Assembly (NCBI GenBank): GCA_024734495.1
Contig: JALMQS010000088.1
Span: 930,001 to 994,000 of the forward strand
Direction: 5' to 3'
Length of the DNA stretch: 64,000 nt
Source: Forficula auricularia
Taxonomy: Eukaryota > Arthropoda > Insecta > Dermaptera > Forficulidae
Shown: in pieces, positions 33,323 to 43,939 of the stretch
Layout of the letters: each line of letters opens with the position of its first letter
How positions within the stretch are numbered: position 1 is the stretch's first letter
Notes under the pieces: generated by a model
What the model saw: the letters and a program-made list of their open reading frames with translations, nothing else
Database searches by the model: none
Told to the model about the DNA's origin: nothing
Position numbers and translations under genes: made by a program

Positions 33323-34180
33323 CAGGGTGTTTAGAAAAACAGTTCCAAGACTTCAGGGCGTGATTCCCCACATATAAATTAGATTAAAAGGTCTAAAAAC
33401 GCTTCGTTTTCTGTCTGACAGCCATTTTTTTTTTTTAGAAAAACGTCTATCTTGAGAATGGACGAAGATATCTTTATGAAATTAGGTACACATATACGTA
33501 ACTACATTATCTACTATATAGAAAAGTATCTAAATTTTATCTTGAAAATTTTCAAAATGGCGGCTATTTAAAATTTTTAATTGTGAATAACTTTTTAAAC
33601 TTTCAGATTATTAAAATTAGTATTATTAGATAAAAAATTTTATTGTGAAAAAATGACACCTTATTTTTCAAAACCCGATAAGAAATAACGAAGTTATGAC
33701 AAAATTTGTAGGAAAATAGGAGGAAATAATGTCGGTCTCAAAATTCAGTCTACGGAAACCAGTAATAGTGCTTACACAAATTTTCTCATAACTTCGTTAT
33801 TTCTTATCGGATCTTAAAAAATAAGGTGTCATTCTGTTCACAATAAAAAGCGTAACATTATATTTAATAATACTAATTTTAATAAAATGAAATATTAAAA
33901 AGTTATTCACAATTAAAAATTTTAAATGACCGCCATTTTGAAAATTTTCAAGATAAAATTTAGGTAATTTTTTAAATATTAGATAATGTAGTTAAGTAAA
34001 TGTCTATCAAATTTCATAAAGATATCTACATCCGTTCTCAAGATAAACGTTTTACTTTAAAAAAAAAAAAAAAAAAAAAGTCGACCAGACAGAAAACCTA
34101 TGTTTATTGGAACTTTTCATCTAATTTTGATGTGGGGAATCACGCTCTGAAGTCTTGGAACAGTTTTTCTAAACAGCCTG
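33323..34180. mobile_element. Large fold-back element with TA duplication
   Basis: Two arms of roughly 390-400 bp (33323-33715 and about 33775-34180) are reverse complements over most of their length. They start CAGGGTGTTTAGAAAAACAG and end CTGTTTTTCTAAACAGCCTG-like, with TA on both sides (33321-33322, 34181-34182). The spacer is about 60 bp. It would be extruded as a near full-length hairpin. No coding content. Confidence 0.8.
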
Positions 34181-34354
34181 TATATTTATTAACTTTTGTG
34201 GGGTGCTTCATTGAAAAGAAGACGAAGAAGCTATATATTTGATATTCTTAAAAATAAAACTTCGAGTCAAAGGAAAAAGTGAAAATTTCTACTTTAATTT
34301 CTAAAAGATGTAACCTGAAATTGTCATATAAATTATAAATATCCTCACCTGAAT

Positions 34355-35709
34355 ACTTACTTACTTACTTCCTGTGGCCGAACAACATTTCCAATGTTTT
34401 AGCCTCCTCTATAATGCCTCGCCATTTTGTCCTATCCCTTGCTATAGAGTTCCAATTTCCTTGAGCACCCAACTCTTCAAGATCTCTGGTTATATTGTCC
34501 ATCCATCTTTGCCGTGGTCTACCTGGTGGTCTTCTTCCTATCGGTTTTGCTTCGTAGATCCTGCTGATAGCTCGATCTTCATCAGCACGCACCACATGTC
34601 CCACCCAAGCTAGCCTTCGTGATCTTATACAGCTCGTGATGTAAGGCTGCCCTGTTAATTCTCTCACTTCCCTTGCACTTCTAAACCTCCATTCGCCGGT
34701 AACACTATCTCTAATCATTCCACTTATTCTCTTCAAGATCTTGTTTTCGAAGGACATTAGATTTTTCTGATCAGATAGGGTCATGGTCCATGTCTCACAC
34801 CCATAGAGCACCACCGGTCGAATAATGGCGTTGTAGATTTTAATTTTAAGTTTTCTTGAGAGGTTTTTATTTTTGAGCAGGCTATTTAAGGCTGCCGCAC
34901 AACGGTTTCCTTTCATTATTCGAGTCTGAATTTCCTTGCCTACTTCATTCTTTGTTGTTATAAGAGTCCCTAAATAAGCAAAATCATCAGCATACTCGTA
35001 TCTGGCATCCTCACATCTCAAGCTATTGTTGTCGTTGTTGCTATGTCTTGATACTTTCATTGCTTTGGTCTTTTCAGCATTTATTTTAAGACCAACTCTT
35101 AGGCCCATGTATTTGATTTTATCATGCATGTTCACCAAACCTTCTTCTCTATTCGCTACAATCGCAATATCATCCGCATATGCAAATACTTTATGCAGAC
35201 CATTCAGTGGTATTCCTTCTCTCCCTTCATCTAAAATTCTTATAACTTTTTCCAGAATAAGGTTGAAAAGCAGGGGTGATATTGCATCTCCTTGTCGTAG
35301 TCCTGTTTTGATGCTAAATGGCTCCGAATACCTATCCTCTACCTTAATATAGGCTCTTGAGTTTTCCACACAGGCCCTGACCAACTTTATTAGTTTATGA
35401 GGGAATCCAAACTCGTTCATAATATTCCACAGGCTCTCCCTATGCACGCTATCATATGCCTGCTTGAAATCGATGAAAAGGTGGAAAGTATCGAGCGCAA
35501 ATTCCCATCGTTTTTCCATTATTTGTCTTATATTAAATACTTGGTCAGTTGTAGATCTTCCTTTACGAAAGCCGCATTGGTAATCCCCAAGGCATTCTTC
35601 AGCAAACGGAGTCAGACGTTTTAGTAAGATATAACTTAATATCTTATAAGCTGTTGGTAAGATTGATATTCCTCTGAAGTTTTCACACCTTTTTATATTT
35701 CCTTTTTTG
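34355..35709 (-). mobile_element. 5'-truncated LINE with open reverse-transcriptase frame
   Basis: The open minus-strand frame enters at the truncation point (about 35705) as GNIKRCENFRGISILPTAYK. It contains RT motifs YQCGFRKGRSTTDQ, FIDFKQAYDSVHR, TGLRQGDAISPLLFN and the catalytic AYADD box, then the thumb, YGCETWTM and WVGHVVRADEDR segments, with PPGRPRQRWMD near the C-terminus. The first ATG would give 384 codons from 35519. There are no stops or frameshifts in about 450 codons. The element ends in an AAGT tandem tail (34355-34370) and is flanked by CCTCACCTGAAT at 34343-34354 and 35710-35721. The stop codon (34365-34367) lies inside the tail, so there is essentially no 3' UTR. The endonuclease domain is lost by truncation. 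RTE-like or related clade; clade uncertain. Confidence 0.92.
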
Positions 35710-35721
35710 CCTCACCTGAAT

Positions 35722-36728
35722 GCTAAAATAAAACTTTGGCTGTAAAATTCAATGTTTTAGATTTTTTGTTGTTTTCATTAAATTTGTTGTAAAGTTTATA
35801 CTCTGTTACTTTGCAAATTAGCTAAAATTAATTTATAGCATGTTTTTTGTTAAATCATATTAAAATTGTTTTTTTTTTCATAGAAACAAAATGAAAACAA
35901 ATGTTGAAGTAAATATTATATAAAAATGTATAATAAAAGTTGGTATATAAAATAGGAAAAGGCAAAAAAATCCCATTTTTAATTAAAGTCTCGAATAGTT
36001 TAATTTCTAGAGCTCTACATTTTAGATGACTTACAAATTAAAGGCCATTTCCTTTATTACCGACTCGGACGGATGCTTCTTATTAGCTTTTCGTAATTAA
36101 ACCAAAAATTGTCGACTTTTAAATATTTTGTACAATATCTTTTTTTTATGTTTAAGTTGGCTCGATGTGTATTTATATTAATAAATTTGATAAAAAGGAT
36201 TTTTAAATATATCTACTGTTTTTTAATTTAATTTTTAGATTTAAGAGGACTAACTAAAAATTTGAAATTTTACTCACAAATAAGGGTTTAGTAATGTATT
36301 TAGAGAATAAATAGTTTCAAAGTCCTTCATGAATATTTCACCTAAGAATATTAGCAATAAAAAGAGATGGGCAAAAAGTTCATGGGTAGAATACAACTAT
36401 TATAGCAGAGCCAATCGGTTGCATAACTCATAGGCGCATTTGCAAGAATTTCCGTCTTTATAAATTCTTTTTATGTAATGCTATGACATGTTAATCATAT
36501 ATTGGGAAGAATAAAAGAAATTAGGATTCTAGTGAATATTACCTTTCTCTAAAAAGAATATCGTTTCTGTCCAAATGGGTAATTCTTGAATAATCGAGAC
36601 TCGAGTTAAATAAAACTTGTCTGGGCTTGTTTTTTCATCTTTCCAGGTTCTTAGATGTTTCAGTTAAAAAAAGGATTACTCTATCTGCGGACTTTTTACA
36701 AAATAAATTCTCAATTATATAATAGTTG
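35722..36728. other. AT-rich intronic DNA
   Basis: No gene or element boundary seen. Confidence 0.4.
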
Positions 36729-37698
36729 TACAAATAAGTTTCCGCCGTTTGACAAAGCTGGTCCCACCAGTAAGCTATGATTAAAAATGTCAGAATTAAA
36801 ACTTAATTATCGTAAGGTTGTATATTTGTTAACAACATAACCTTGAAATCTTAGTGAATTTTCATTAGTATTTTATATTTTTTTGTGTGCGATAATGTCG
36901 AGTTTTGAGCCAAATAAGAGTCATTTGCGGGAACTTTAGATTTCCTTCTTCAATTTGAAAAAATCTGGAGCTGAGGCGCATCCATTGCTTGTAGTCAAAA
37001 GTTTAAGAAGGGTGTATTTGACATCGAAGACAAAGAACGTAGCGGAAGGCCGAAAGTGTACGAAGACGCGGAATTGAAAGCGTTATCGGACTAACATTCG
37101 TGGCAAACGCTAGAAGAACTTGCACATACATTAGGACTGACTCAACAAACAATTTCACATCGGTTGAAATCATTGGAAATCATTCAAAACAAGGAAATTG
37201 GGTTCCATATGAACTGACGCCGAGAAACATTGAACGCCGATATTCCACAAAACCGGTCAAAACCAATTTGGAAATACTCAATTGGGAAGTTTTACCCCAC
37301 CCGCTATATTCACAAAACATTGCTTCTTCTGATGTCCACTTGTTTCGATCGATGGCGCAAGGCCTGTCTGATCAGCACTTCACATCAAATGAAGATACCA
37401 AAAATTGGGTCCATTCGTGGATAACCTTAAAAGATGAAGCATTATTCCGAAGCGGAATCCGTATGCTGCCAGAAAGATGGGAAAATGTAGTGAAAAGCGA
37501 TGGACAATACTTCGATAAAACTTTAACAATAAATGCCCAATTTTTGATTAAAAACGGCTGAAACATAAATATTTGTACACCTTATATTATATGCGAATAC
37601 ATTTGAAAGAAATTGTTAAATCCATCACGATTTCATTAGTCGATTAAAATTCATATAGATATATAAAAAATGGTGTCCAAACAGGAACTTATTTTTTA
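36729..37698 (+). mobile_element. Mariner element of a second lineage, internally deleted
   Basis: Ends TACAAATAAGTTTCCGC and (reversed) AAATAAGTTCCTGTTTG form worn terminal repeats. The transposase starts at 36894 (MSSFEPNKSHLRE) and is frameshifted. It keeps GRPKVYEDAELKA (near 37050) and the LGLTQQTISHRLKSLE helix-turn-helix in shifted frame. At about 37251 it jumps to the C-terminal part KTNLEILNWEVLPHPLYSQN, IASSDVHLFRSMAQGL (third catalytic Asp) and RMLPERWENVVKSDGQYF, ending at 37561. The block with catalytic positions one and two is missing. A non-autonomous or dead copy. Confidence 0.85.
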
Positions 37699-38124
37699 AT
37701 TTTAAGCCCCATTAATGGTTTTTTACTAATATTATTACCTTTAAAATTAGGAAATATAATTTATAAGAGTAGTATTCTCAATGCTGAATTGATACAAGAT
37801 AGCCAGCGGATAATGAAACCCACAAATTACGTATAAAATAATTTATTAGATCGTATTTTTCATCCTCTTAAAAAATCCGTCGATTTGAAGGATCGTCCCT
37901 GATTCTTATAGGTTTAAAATAGTCAATAAACGAACCTCCGTGCAGGGCTTCATTTCGAAGGGAATGGTCCGGAACGGCGTTCTGATTCTTTTTCCCTCAA
38001 TCAAGAACTAGAAGTGAATTAAAGCTAATTTTTCCAAGTGTTCCGGTTCTTTTTTTTTATAAATTAAGCCCTTCCTTCATGTATATTATTAGTTTTAATT
38101 ACAATTAAGTTCAAAACTTGCCCA

Positions 38125-38165
38125 GCAATGCCTTGATGATGACTGGACCAGGTCAAAACGTTGTC
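38125..38165 (+). other. Possible hammerhead-like hairpin
   Basis: CTTGATGATGACTGGACCAG then GTCAAAACGTTGTC has the order GATGA, stem (GAC...GTC), AAAACG seen in the hairpin elements, but the core is degenerate and no arms or target duplication were identified. Confidence 0.25.
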
Positions 38166-38251
38166 AAAAAAATTAATTAAATTTTATTGGCTGGAAATAA
38201 AAATCGGCCTTTATACCTGAAATTTAAATAAAAAATATTACTAATATATCG

Positions 38252-38476
38252 AAGAGGACAATAAAAGATTGTGTCTTCTGATTTCATTTTTAATTAATTT
38301 ATTTATTCCTGTGAATCAATTGAAATAGACTGAAGAAGAGGGCAAAGCTCTCGAAACTATAGAGTCGTTAAATTGTAAATAAATTAAAAATTTATAATTC
38401 CAGGAGAAGACACAATATTTTATTGTCTCCTTCAATTTATAAAAATTCTGCTACTCTCGGCAAAAAACTTTCAACA
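38252..38476 (+). mobile_element. Hairpin element, same family as 22449, with 9-bp target duplication
   Basis: AATATATCG flanks it at 38243-38251 and 38477-38485. It starts AAGAGGACAATAAAAGATTG and ends with the family tail TATAAAAATTCTGCTACTCT then CGGCAAAAAACTTTC. The core reads CTGAAGA (38330-38336), A, GAGGGC-AAA-GCTCTC, GAAA (38353-38356), CTATAG, then AGTC. The left arm is shortened to about 45 bp, so only the outermost part pairs. Confidence 0.75.
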
Positions 38477-38661
38477 AATATATCGCTTTGACTAAAGCAA
38501 AAATTTAACTAGCAACTTAATTGAGAAAGCTTTACTAGGTTCGCCAGGTACTGGTTATATAATACGGCGTAAGAATATTAAAAAGGACTCGCGGGTTGTG
38601 TACCACTGTTCTATGCAGAAAATTAAATAATTCTACAAAAAATTCTATAGATTATTATAGG

Positions 38662-39602
38662 TTAAGGTAGTTGTTTCATCATATGGGTTTTTCTTAAGAT
38701 TTTTTTGAAATTTAGACAGATTATTATTTAAATACTTCTGGATCGATTGGTGGCAAAACGAAATTTAGTTCCGGAGATATTAAATTCCAAAGATAGGTTT
38801 TTCAGTCTCTTATACATTGCACTATACAGAATACCGGAAAGTTTACATATACATATTTAATTACAATTAAGAAATTCTTCTTACCATTGTTATAAAAAAC
38901 TAAACCAACATTAAACAATAACTAATACATTTTTTAAGAAAATGTTAATTCATAGTTACAACACAGTTTGTGAGATAATAATGAATAAATAATGAAAAAT
39001 CTATAATGAAAAATTTACACTAAAAACAAGCTGGCAACAACGCATTTATTTAATCTAAAAAGTTGGTTAACTTTAGTAATTTTTTGTTTTTTCACTTCAG
39101 TCATTGTAGCAACAGTTTTCAATCGCTTATTAAGAACTTGTTTCATAAATCTCCCTTTAGAATGCACTTTATCTGAAATTTCTATGATAAAATATATACA
39201 AGCTCGGACAGTGTTGGCAGGTTTGTCAAACGAGCACGGGATTGGCAAGTAGTGGTACATAAACAGTAAAAAGTTTTGGGCTTATGAATTATGAATCCTT
39301 TTTGTCTGTTCTAAATACTCTAGCATTAATATCTTTTAAGGAGTTAGGTGTTGGTTCTAGGTGAAATATTTTAATATAATAATAAAACTTGAGCAAGATG
39401 CGAGGTAGGTTTCACAAAAAAGAAATAAAACAAAATTGAGTTTTGAATTCGATATATTTCGGGGGTGAGCCCATCATCGAATTCAAAACTCAATTTTGTT
39501 TTATTTCTTTTTTGTGAAACCTACCTCGCATCTTGCTCAAGTTTTATTATTATACTCTAGCATTAACTTTTTGCTAGTATTGTCGCGAAACAACTATCTT
39601 AA
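38662..39602. mobile_element. TTAA-flanked TIR element, copy 2
   Basis: Ends TTAAGGTAGTTGTTTC (38662) and CGCGAAACAACTATCTTAA (to 39602) match the ends of the 8956-9365 element, including the TTAA. It contains the hairpin element 39330-39552. Apart from that insertion it is about 700 bp with no recognised ORF; an 81-codon minus frame at 39015-39260 is unrecognised. Confidence 0.55.
39330..39552 (-). mobile_element. Hairpin element with 14-bp target duplication and hammerhead-like core
   Basis: TACTCTAGCATTAA flanks it at 39316-39329 and 39553-39566. Arms of about 78 bp (39376-39453 and 39477-39552) are almost perfect complements. The loop on the minus strand reads CGATGA, T, GGG-CTCA-CCCC, CGAAA, TATA, TC (39480 down to 39450). 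The one-sided tail 39330-39375 lies 3' in that orientation. Different sequence from the 22449 family but the same layout. Confidence 0.75.
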
Positions 39603-40088
39603 TAAAATATTAAATAACAAGAAAACGTCTGTTTCAATTAATAATTATAATTATTAATTCGATAAAACTGTAAATGTATATTTTCACCTTTCATTATAAT
39701 TATTTACCTATAAGGCTTCAATAAGAGAAGTTATCTTTATTTTTTCATCATACAACACTTTCTATTTGTTCAATTTAATCATATTTACGATGCCCATCAA
39801 TTGATAGCCACTTGAGGCTTGTAAAAGTGTAGTCCTCAACTATCTTGCCCCTGTCTTCTAATAATTTATTTACTCAGTGAAGATTAAAGCGGGTAGCTTA
39901 CTTGAATAACATTTCCACGATTCGGTTAAAATAAATATGTCTGTCATTTAGTTGTGATTTCAAGTGATTCAATTTTTAAATTGAGAAACTCATTTGATTA
40001 TTAAATGTCATATGAATGATTATTATTTTCACAAGAAAAATAAAAAGATATTATAAGATCAATATTTATAATTACCACCAAGTAAATT

Positions 40089-40255
40089 GAAAGTTTCTTT
40101 TTGCCGAGAGTAGCAGAATTTTTATAAATTAAAGGAGACAATAAAAGAGTGTGTCCTCTGCTGGAGAAAAAAAATTGAACTATAGTCTCGTTATAAATAA
40201 AATATATATATATATTTCTTCAGCAGAGGACACACTCTTTTATTGTCTCCTTTAA
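40089..40255 (-). mobile_element. Hairpin element, family of 22449, core-less copy
   Basis: Reversed, it starts AAAGGAGACAATAAAAGAGT and ends with the tail TATAAAAATTCTGCTACTCT then CGGCAAAAAGAAACTTTC. The arms pair through AAAGAGTGTGTCCTCTGCTG. The CTGANGA-hairpin-GAAA part has been lost; only CGAGACTATAGTTC remains. No clear target duplication. Confidence 0.6.
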
Positions 40256-40984
40256 TTAATATCAACAAGTGGCCTAACAAGTAGGCTTAAGGAGGTTCGT
40301 AACTGTTTATCATTTTTATAAGAAAATTCTCAAATTTTTACCATCGAATAATTGATGAAATAAATATTTATTCCCGAAATTTGAATTTGATCGTCTGTCC
40401 CATTACCTAGAAATAAATTATTGAAAATTATCCTTTTAACATGGAAGTAAATAGACCTAGCTTTTAAAAGGGCTATAACTTCTATACAAATTATACTATA
40501 TTTAACAAATTTATACAGATCAATAATCCAACTTTTATGAATCGAATGATACATTTTTCAATAGATTTGACATTCTAGTTAATTAGTTATTCATAAATGT
40601 AAAAATAAAAAGTTATTTGGAGCCAACAGAATATAACAAAAACATTAGTGTAGAATTCCAACTCTTTTCTTGAAATCGTTTTTGTGTTAAATAAATGTTT
40701 TTATAATGAGAAAAAATTTATCTCAATATTCTTTTTATTAATATTATCAAAACAAAGATTTTTATTCGAAATTAACCTCATTATTAACAATTTTTTTATT
40801 AAAAAATTTAGTAGGCAGAAGTTGTCAGTTTTTAGAAATACAAAAGAAATTTCTAAGATCAACCAGATAGATAAGCTGTCCCGAACCTCGTTAAGTTTTA
40901 AACAGTTTTATTAATATTAAGCAATAGTAAAGTAAGGTCAAATTTATTAAGATTTCATTTAACGGAGATTATAAACTTTTCAAT

Positions 40985-41510
40985 ACCACCATGGACGTTC
41001 CCTAAACCAAAAATTTTTCTACAACTTGCCAATTTTAAAAAGCAAACAAACAATCCCTTAACATATCAGATTCTATTTTATGAAATGAAAAATAAATTAT
41101 TTCAAGGGCATAACATTATATTTACCGATGGATCGAAAATAAATCATAGAGTGGGATGTATATTTTTTATGAATAATACAAAAAAATATTATAGACTAGC
41201 TGATGAATCAAGCATCTTTGTGGCAGAGCTGAAAGCAATTCATTTGGCGCTTCTCTTAGTATATAAATGGCCGAGATATCAATAGAAACTTCGTTATCTG
41301 CACCAATACATTTTCATGACTGAAAGCCTTGGAAAACATTGATTCATACAATCCAATTTTGCAGCAAATCCATATATTATACAAAATATTATGTGAAAGG
41401 GGGATAAATATTACATACATGTGGGTGCTAGGACATGTTGGAATAAGCGGCAATGAATCAATAGATATCTTCGCTAAACAAGGGGCCTTAAAAGAAGGGG
41501 TTGGTTGACT
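40985..41510 (+). pseudogene. LINE-type RNase H fragment
   Basis: Starts IPPWTFPKPKIFLQLANFKK, then FTDGSK (first acidic residue of the RNase H site) near 41124, AELKAIHLALLL with the second acidic residue near 41230. After a frameshift near 41280 come QQIHILYKIL and MWVLGHVGISGNESIDIFAK (the GH-x-G-x-x-GNE-x-D block) to about 41480. This order is typical of the C-terminal RNase H of Jockey/I/R1-like LINEs. Reverse transcriptase is not present alongside. Confidence 0.8.
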
Positions 41511-41734
41511 TCAACTCATATAGTTTTTTATCTTGAGACAGTCTTATAACTCAAAAACAGTGCATTATATGGAAAAAAGTTTCAAATAAAAGTTTATATC
41601 GAGGGAGAAACTAAACTACGCTATTGTTTTTCGACGAAGAACAAGCTTTCAAGGGTATTTCAATGTCAATTTCTGTTTAAGTAAGTTTTATTAGAAATAG
41701 AAAAACTATCTGACTGTGCAAGAAAAAGAAGGGT

Positions 41735-42080
41735 ATCCTCCTTTTATGGTCATGTAGCAAGATTGCCCCCAAACAGACTGACCAACCGCTTGTTCACCTG
41801 GCGGAACAAGAAAGTCCGTACTACTTGGCTAACAGAAACTGAGAAGGACATCAAAGAGCTGGGACTAATTGACAAAGACAGACAAGACAGACAAACAATA
41901 AGACTTACTCTCAAAAAGTCAAGAGTTTTCAGGAGAAACCGCTTAAAAAAGGCAATCCTTGGTCGGAACAAAGAAAAGAAAGGCACCGGGAAGTGATGCG
42001 TACATACTGGACTAAAATAAAATCCCAACAGTTGAACAAACGTGGTCCTCAGTAGGCCCATCCAAAAGAAGAAGAAGAAA
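41735..42080 (+). mobile_element. LINE 3' fragment with AAG-rich tail
   Basis: The frame SSFYGHVARLPPNRLTNRLF then RTTWLTETEKDIKELGL and SRVFRRNRLKKAIL matches the C-terminal H-(A/V)-R-(M/L)-PPNRL region of LINE polyproteins. It ends at 41994. The short UTR ends in an AAG repeat at about 42066-42079. 5'-truncated. Confidence 0.6.
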
Positions 42081-42129
42081 GAAGTTTTATTATTTTAAAC
42101 AATTTTATTACCGAACTCCTTTTTCAACT

Positions 42130-42640
42130 AAATATGTTGATGGGAACGAGATGAGAAATGGTTCAGTTTTTCTCACAGTTGTGGATAAGTGTCCATAAGC
42201 TTCACCCAGGTTAACTCGTAACCGCTCTGCTTAAAAATCATTTTCGCCTCACAGTCATACTTCAGATCTAGAAACTCCGTCTGCAAAGAGTTATTAAGCT
42301 TATCCACAGCTTCAAACGAGAATGGATCTAGAATCCAATCCGGAATTTGTAACTTGGTCAAATTTTCAAATCTTGATTTCATGTCAGTTTTTAACTGGTC
42401 AAGGTGATAAGTAAAAATTAGGATTTTGTCTTTTGGGAGTTCAAGAGTCTAGTTATCTGACAGTGAACACTTTTTAAGGGTCGGAAACTGAATCAGCTCT
42501 TTACGGCCAATATTTACCTCGTGAATATCAAACTTGGCGATGAATGATTGAATAATTTCTTTGGCCTTGATAAGGTACTAATCGCCCTCCAATTATTTAT
42601 TGCCCCTCTGATAACCCAAATCGTCCCCAGGTTGGGAACC
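42130..42640 (-). pseudogene. hAT (ZBED/SCAN-like) transposase fragment
   Basis: The frame MKSRFENLTKLQIPDWILDP then FSFEAVDKLNNSLQTEFLDL and YDCEAKMIFKQ matches the region upstream of the hAT dimerisation domain in ZBED5/SCAND3-like proteins derived from hAT transposases. Before the initiator, in the same direction, AKEIIQSFIAKFDIHEVNIG and FPTL extend the similarity, with a stop between. No dimerisation domain or terminal repeats seen. A dead copy. Confidence 0.6.
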
Positions 42641-42996
42641 ACTGTTATATACCAATCGGGCTTTTTTATGTAATTTTTTTCAATTTAACCATAGTTTTCA
42701 TTGAAATAAATATTCTAAACCTGACTAAGATCTAGGGAAAATTTTGAATAATACCGTAAACAACATAACAATGATTTTTTCAGAGACATTAATTATTTAA
42801 GTTTTAATGTTGTTTATTAAACTATAAATCTTGTAAAGTCTAAGCAAACTTTTAATAATTGAATTACTTTAGGATGAAAATGAAATTGATTACGTGGAGA
42901 AAACTAAAGGAAAACTTGATTAATAATAATAATAAAAATAATTCTAGTGATATATAAATTCATTATCTTTTAAGAAAATATTGTTATCAAATAGAT

Positions 42997-43154
42997 TTTG
43001 ATGAGGCAGTCCAAGTTTCAAAAAATAGAGAAAATCATATCTATCTTTTTATTCAAAGCCGACGTTTCGGAGGTTTCTTCTCTCTTTTTACAGGGGCTTG
43101 AAAGGTCAGTGAAGGAAATATAATGTGACACGGACTGCCTCATCAAAATCCATA
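42997..43154. repeat. Short inverted-repeat element
   Basis: TTTGATGAGGCAGTCC near 42997 is complemented by GGACTGCCTCATCAAA near 43134-43150. The minus strand contains GAAGAAACCTCCGAAACGTC, which has the GAAGA...CGAAACG spacing of the hammerhead-like elements but only a 3-bp stem. Class unknown. Confidence 0.5.
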
Positions 43155-43166
43155 CAATTCACTTAC

Positions 43167-43935
43167 AGCCCAGTAAATAGAGGGGTTTCAGCTTACATTA
43201 ATTGCGGGAAAATATTTTTTCCAACGATCGTTTGGTATGGTGTGAGTATAATATAAGTTTACAACCTCGAAAGTGTGGGGGACAAATTTTGGTGGTTGAA
43301 AAACCTCGAAATTTTCGGACTTTTTCCAGTTTTTCGCTTATAACTCGAAAACAGTTCATATTTTGTAAATAACCGTTCTATAATAAATTAAAAAGGACAA
43401 CATTTCGCATTGATTAAAAAATATATGCAAAATTGGTCCAGTAGTTCGATTTTTAATGAGGATTCTAAAAACAGCCCCCGGGTACACTTTTGAATACCTA
43501 TCCCAAATACTCGGACTCCCATTATGAGCATGAAGGAGCATGTTTTCGAGAAAGACCACCACTCTATTCATTTTTAAACTAGCTTAAATTTGCTACAATT
43601 GAAACAGTGATCCGGGGGGCTGTTTTTTGAATCCACATTAAAAATCGAATTACCTACTGGATATTTTTTTTATCGACGGGAAATTTTGTCCTTTTTAATT
43701 TATTATAGAACGGCCATTTACAAAATATGAACTGTTTTCGAGTTATAAGCGAAAAACTGGAAAAAGTCCTAAAATTTCGAGGTTTTTCGACCACCAAAAG
43801 TTGTCCCCCACACTTTCAAGGTCGCAAACTTAGATTTGGCATATCCACACCATACCAAGCGATCCTAGAAAAAAAAATTTCCCCCAATTAATGTAAGCTG
43901 ATCCACTTTTTGGATCCTCTATTTATTTGGCTATT
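43167..43935. mobile_element. Large fold-back element
   Basis: Arms of about 330-370 bp are reverse complements; examples are TTACATTAATTG, TTTGGTATGGTG, AAAACTGGAAAAAGTCC and CAGTTCATATTTTGTAAAT with their complements. The middle carries about 100 unpaired bases near 43500-43600. Ends AGCCCAGTAAATAGAGG and CCTCTATTTATTTGGCT are imperfectly inverted. No target duplication resolved. Confidence 0.7.
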
Positions 43936-43939
43936 ACCA

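Noticed and set aside
34374..35624. Plus-strand frames over the LINE
   Set aside because: Antisense shadows of the reverse-transcriptase frame.
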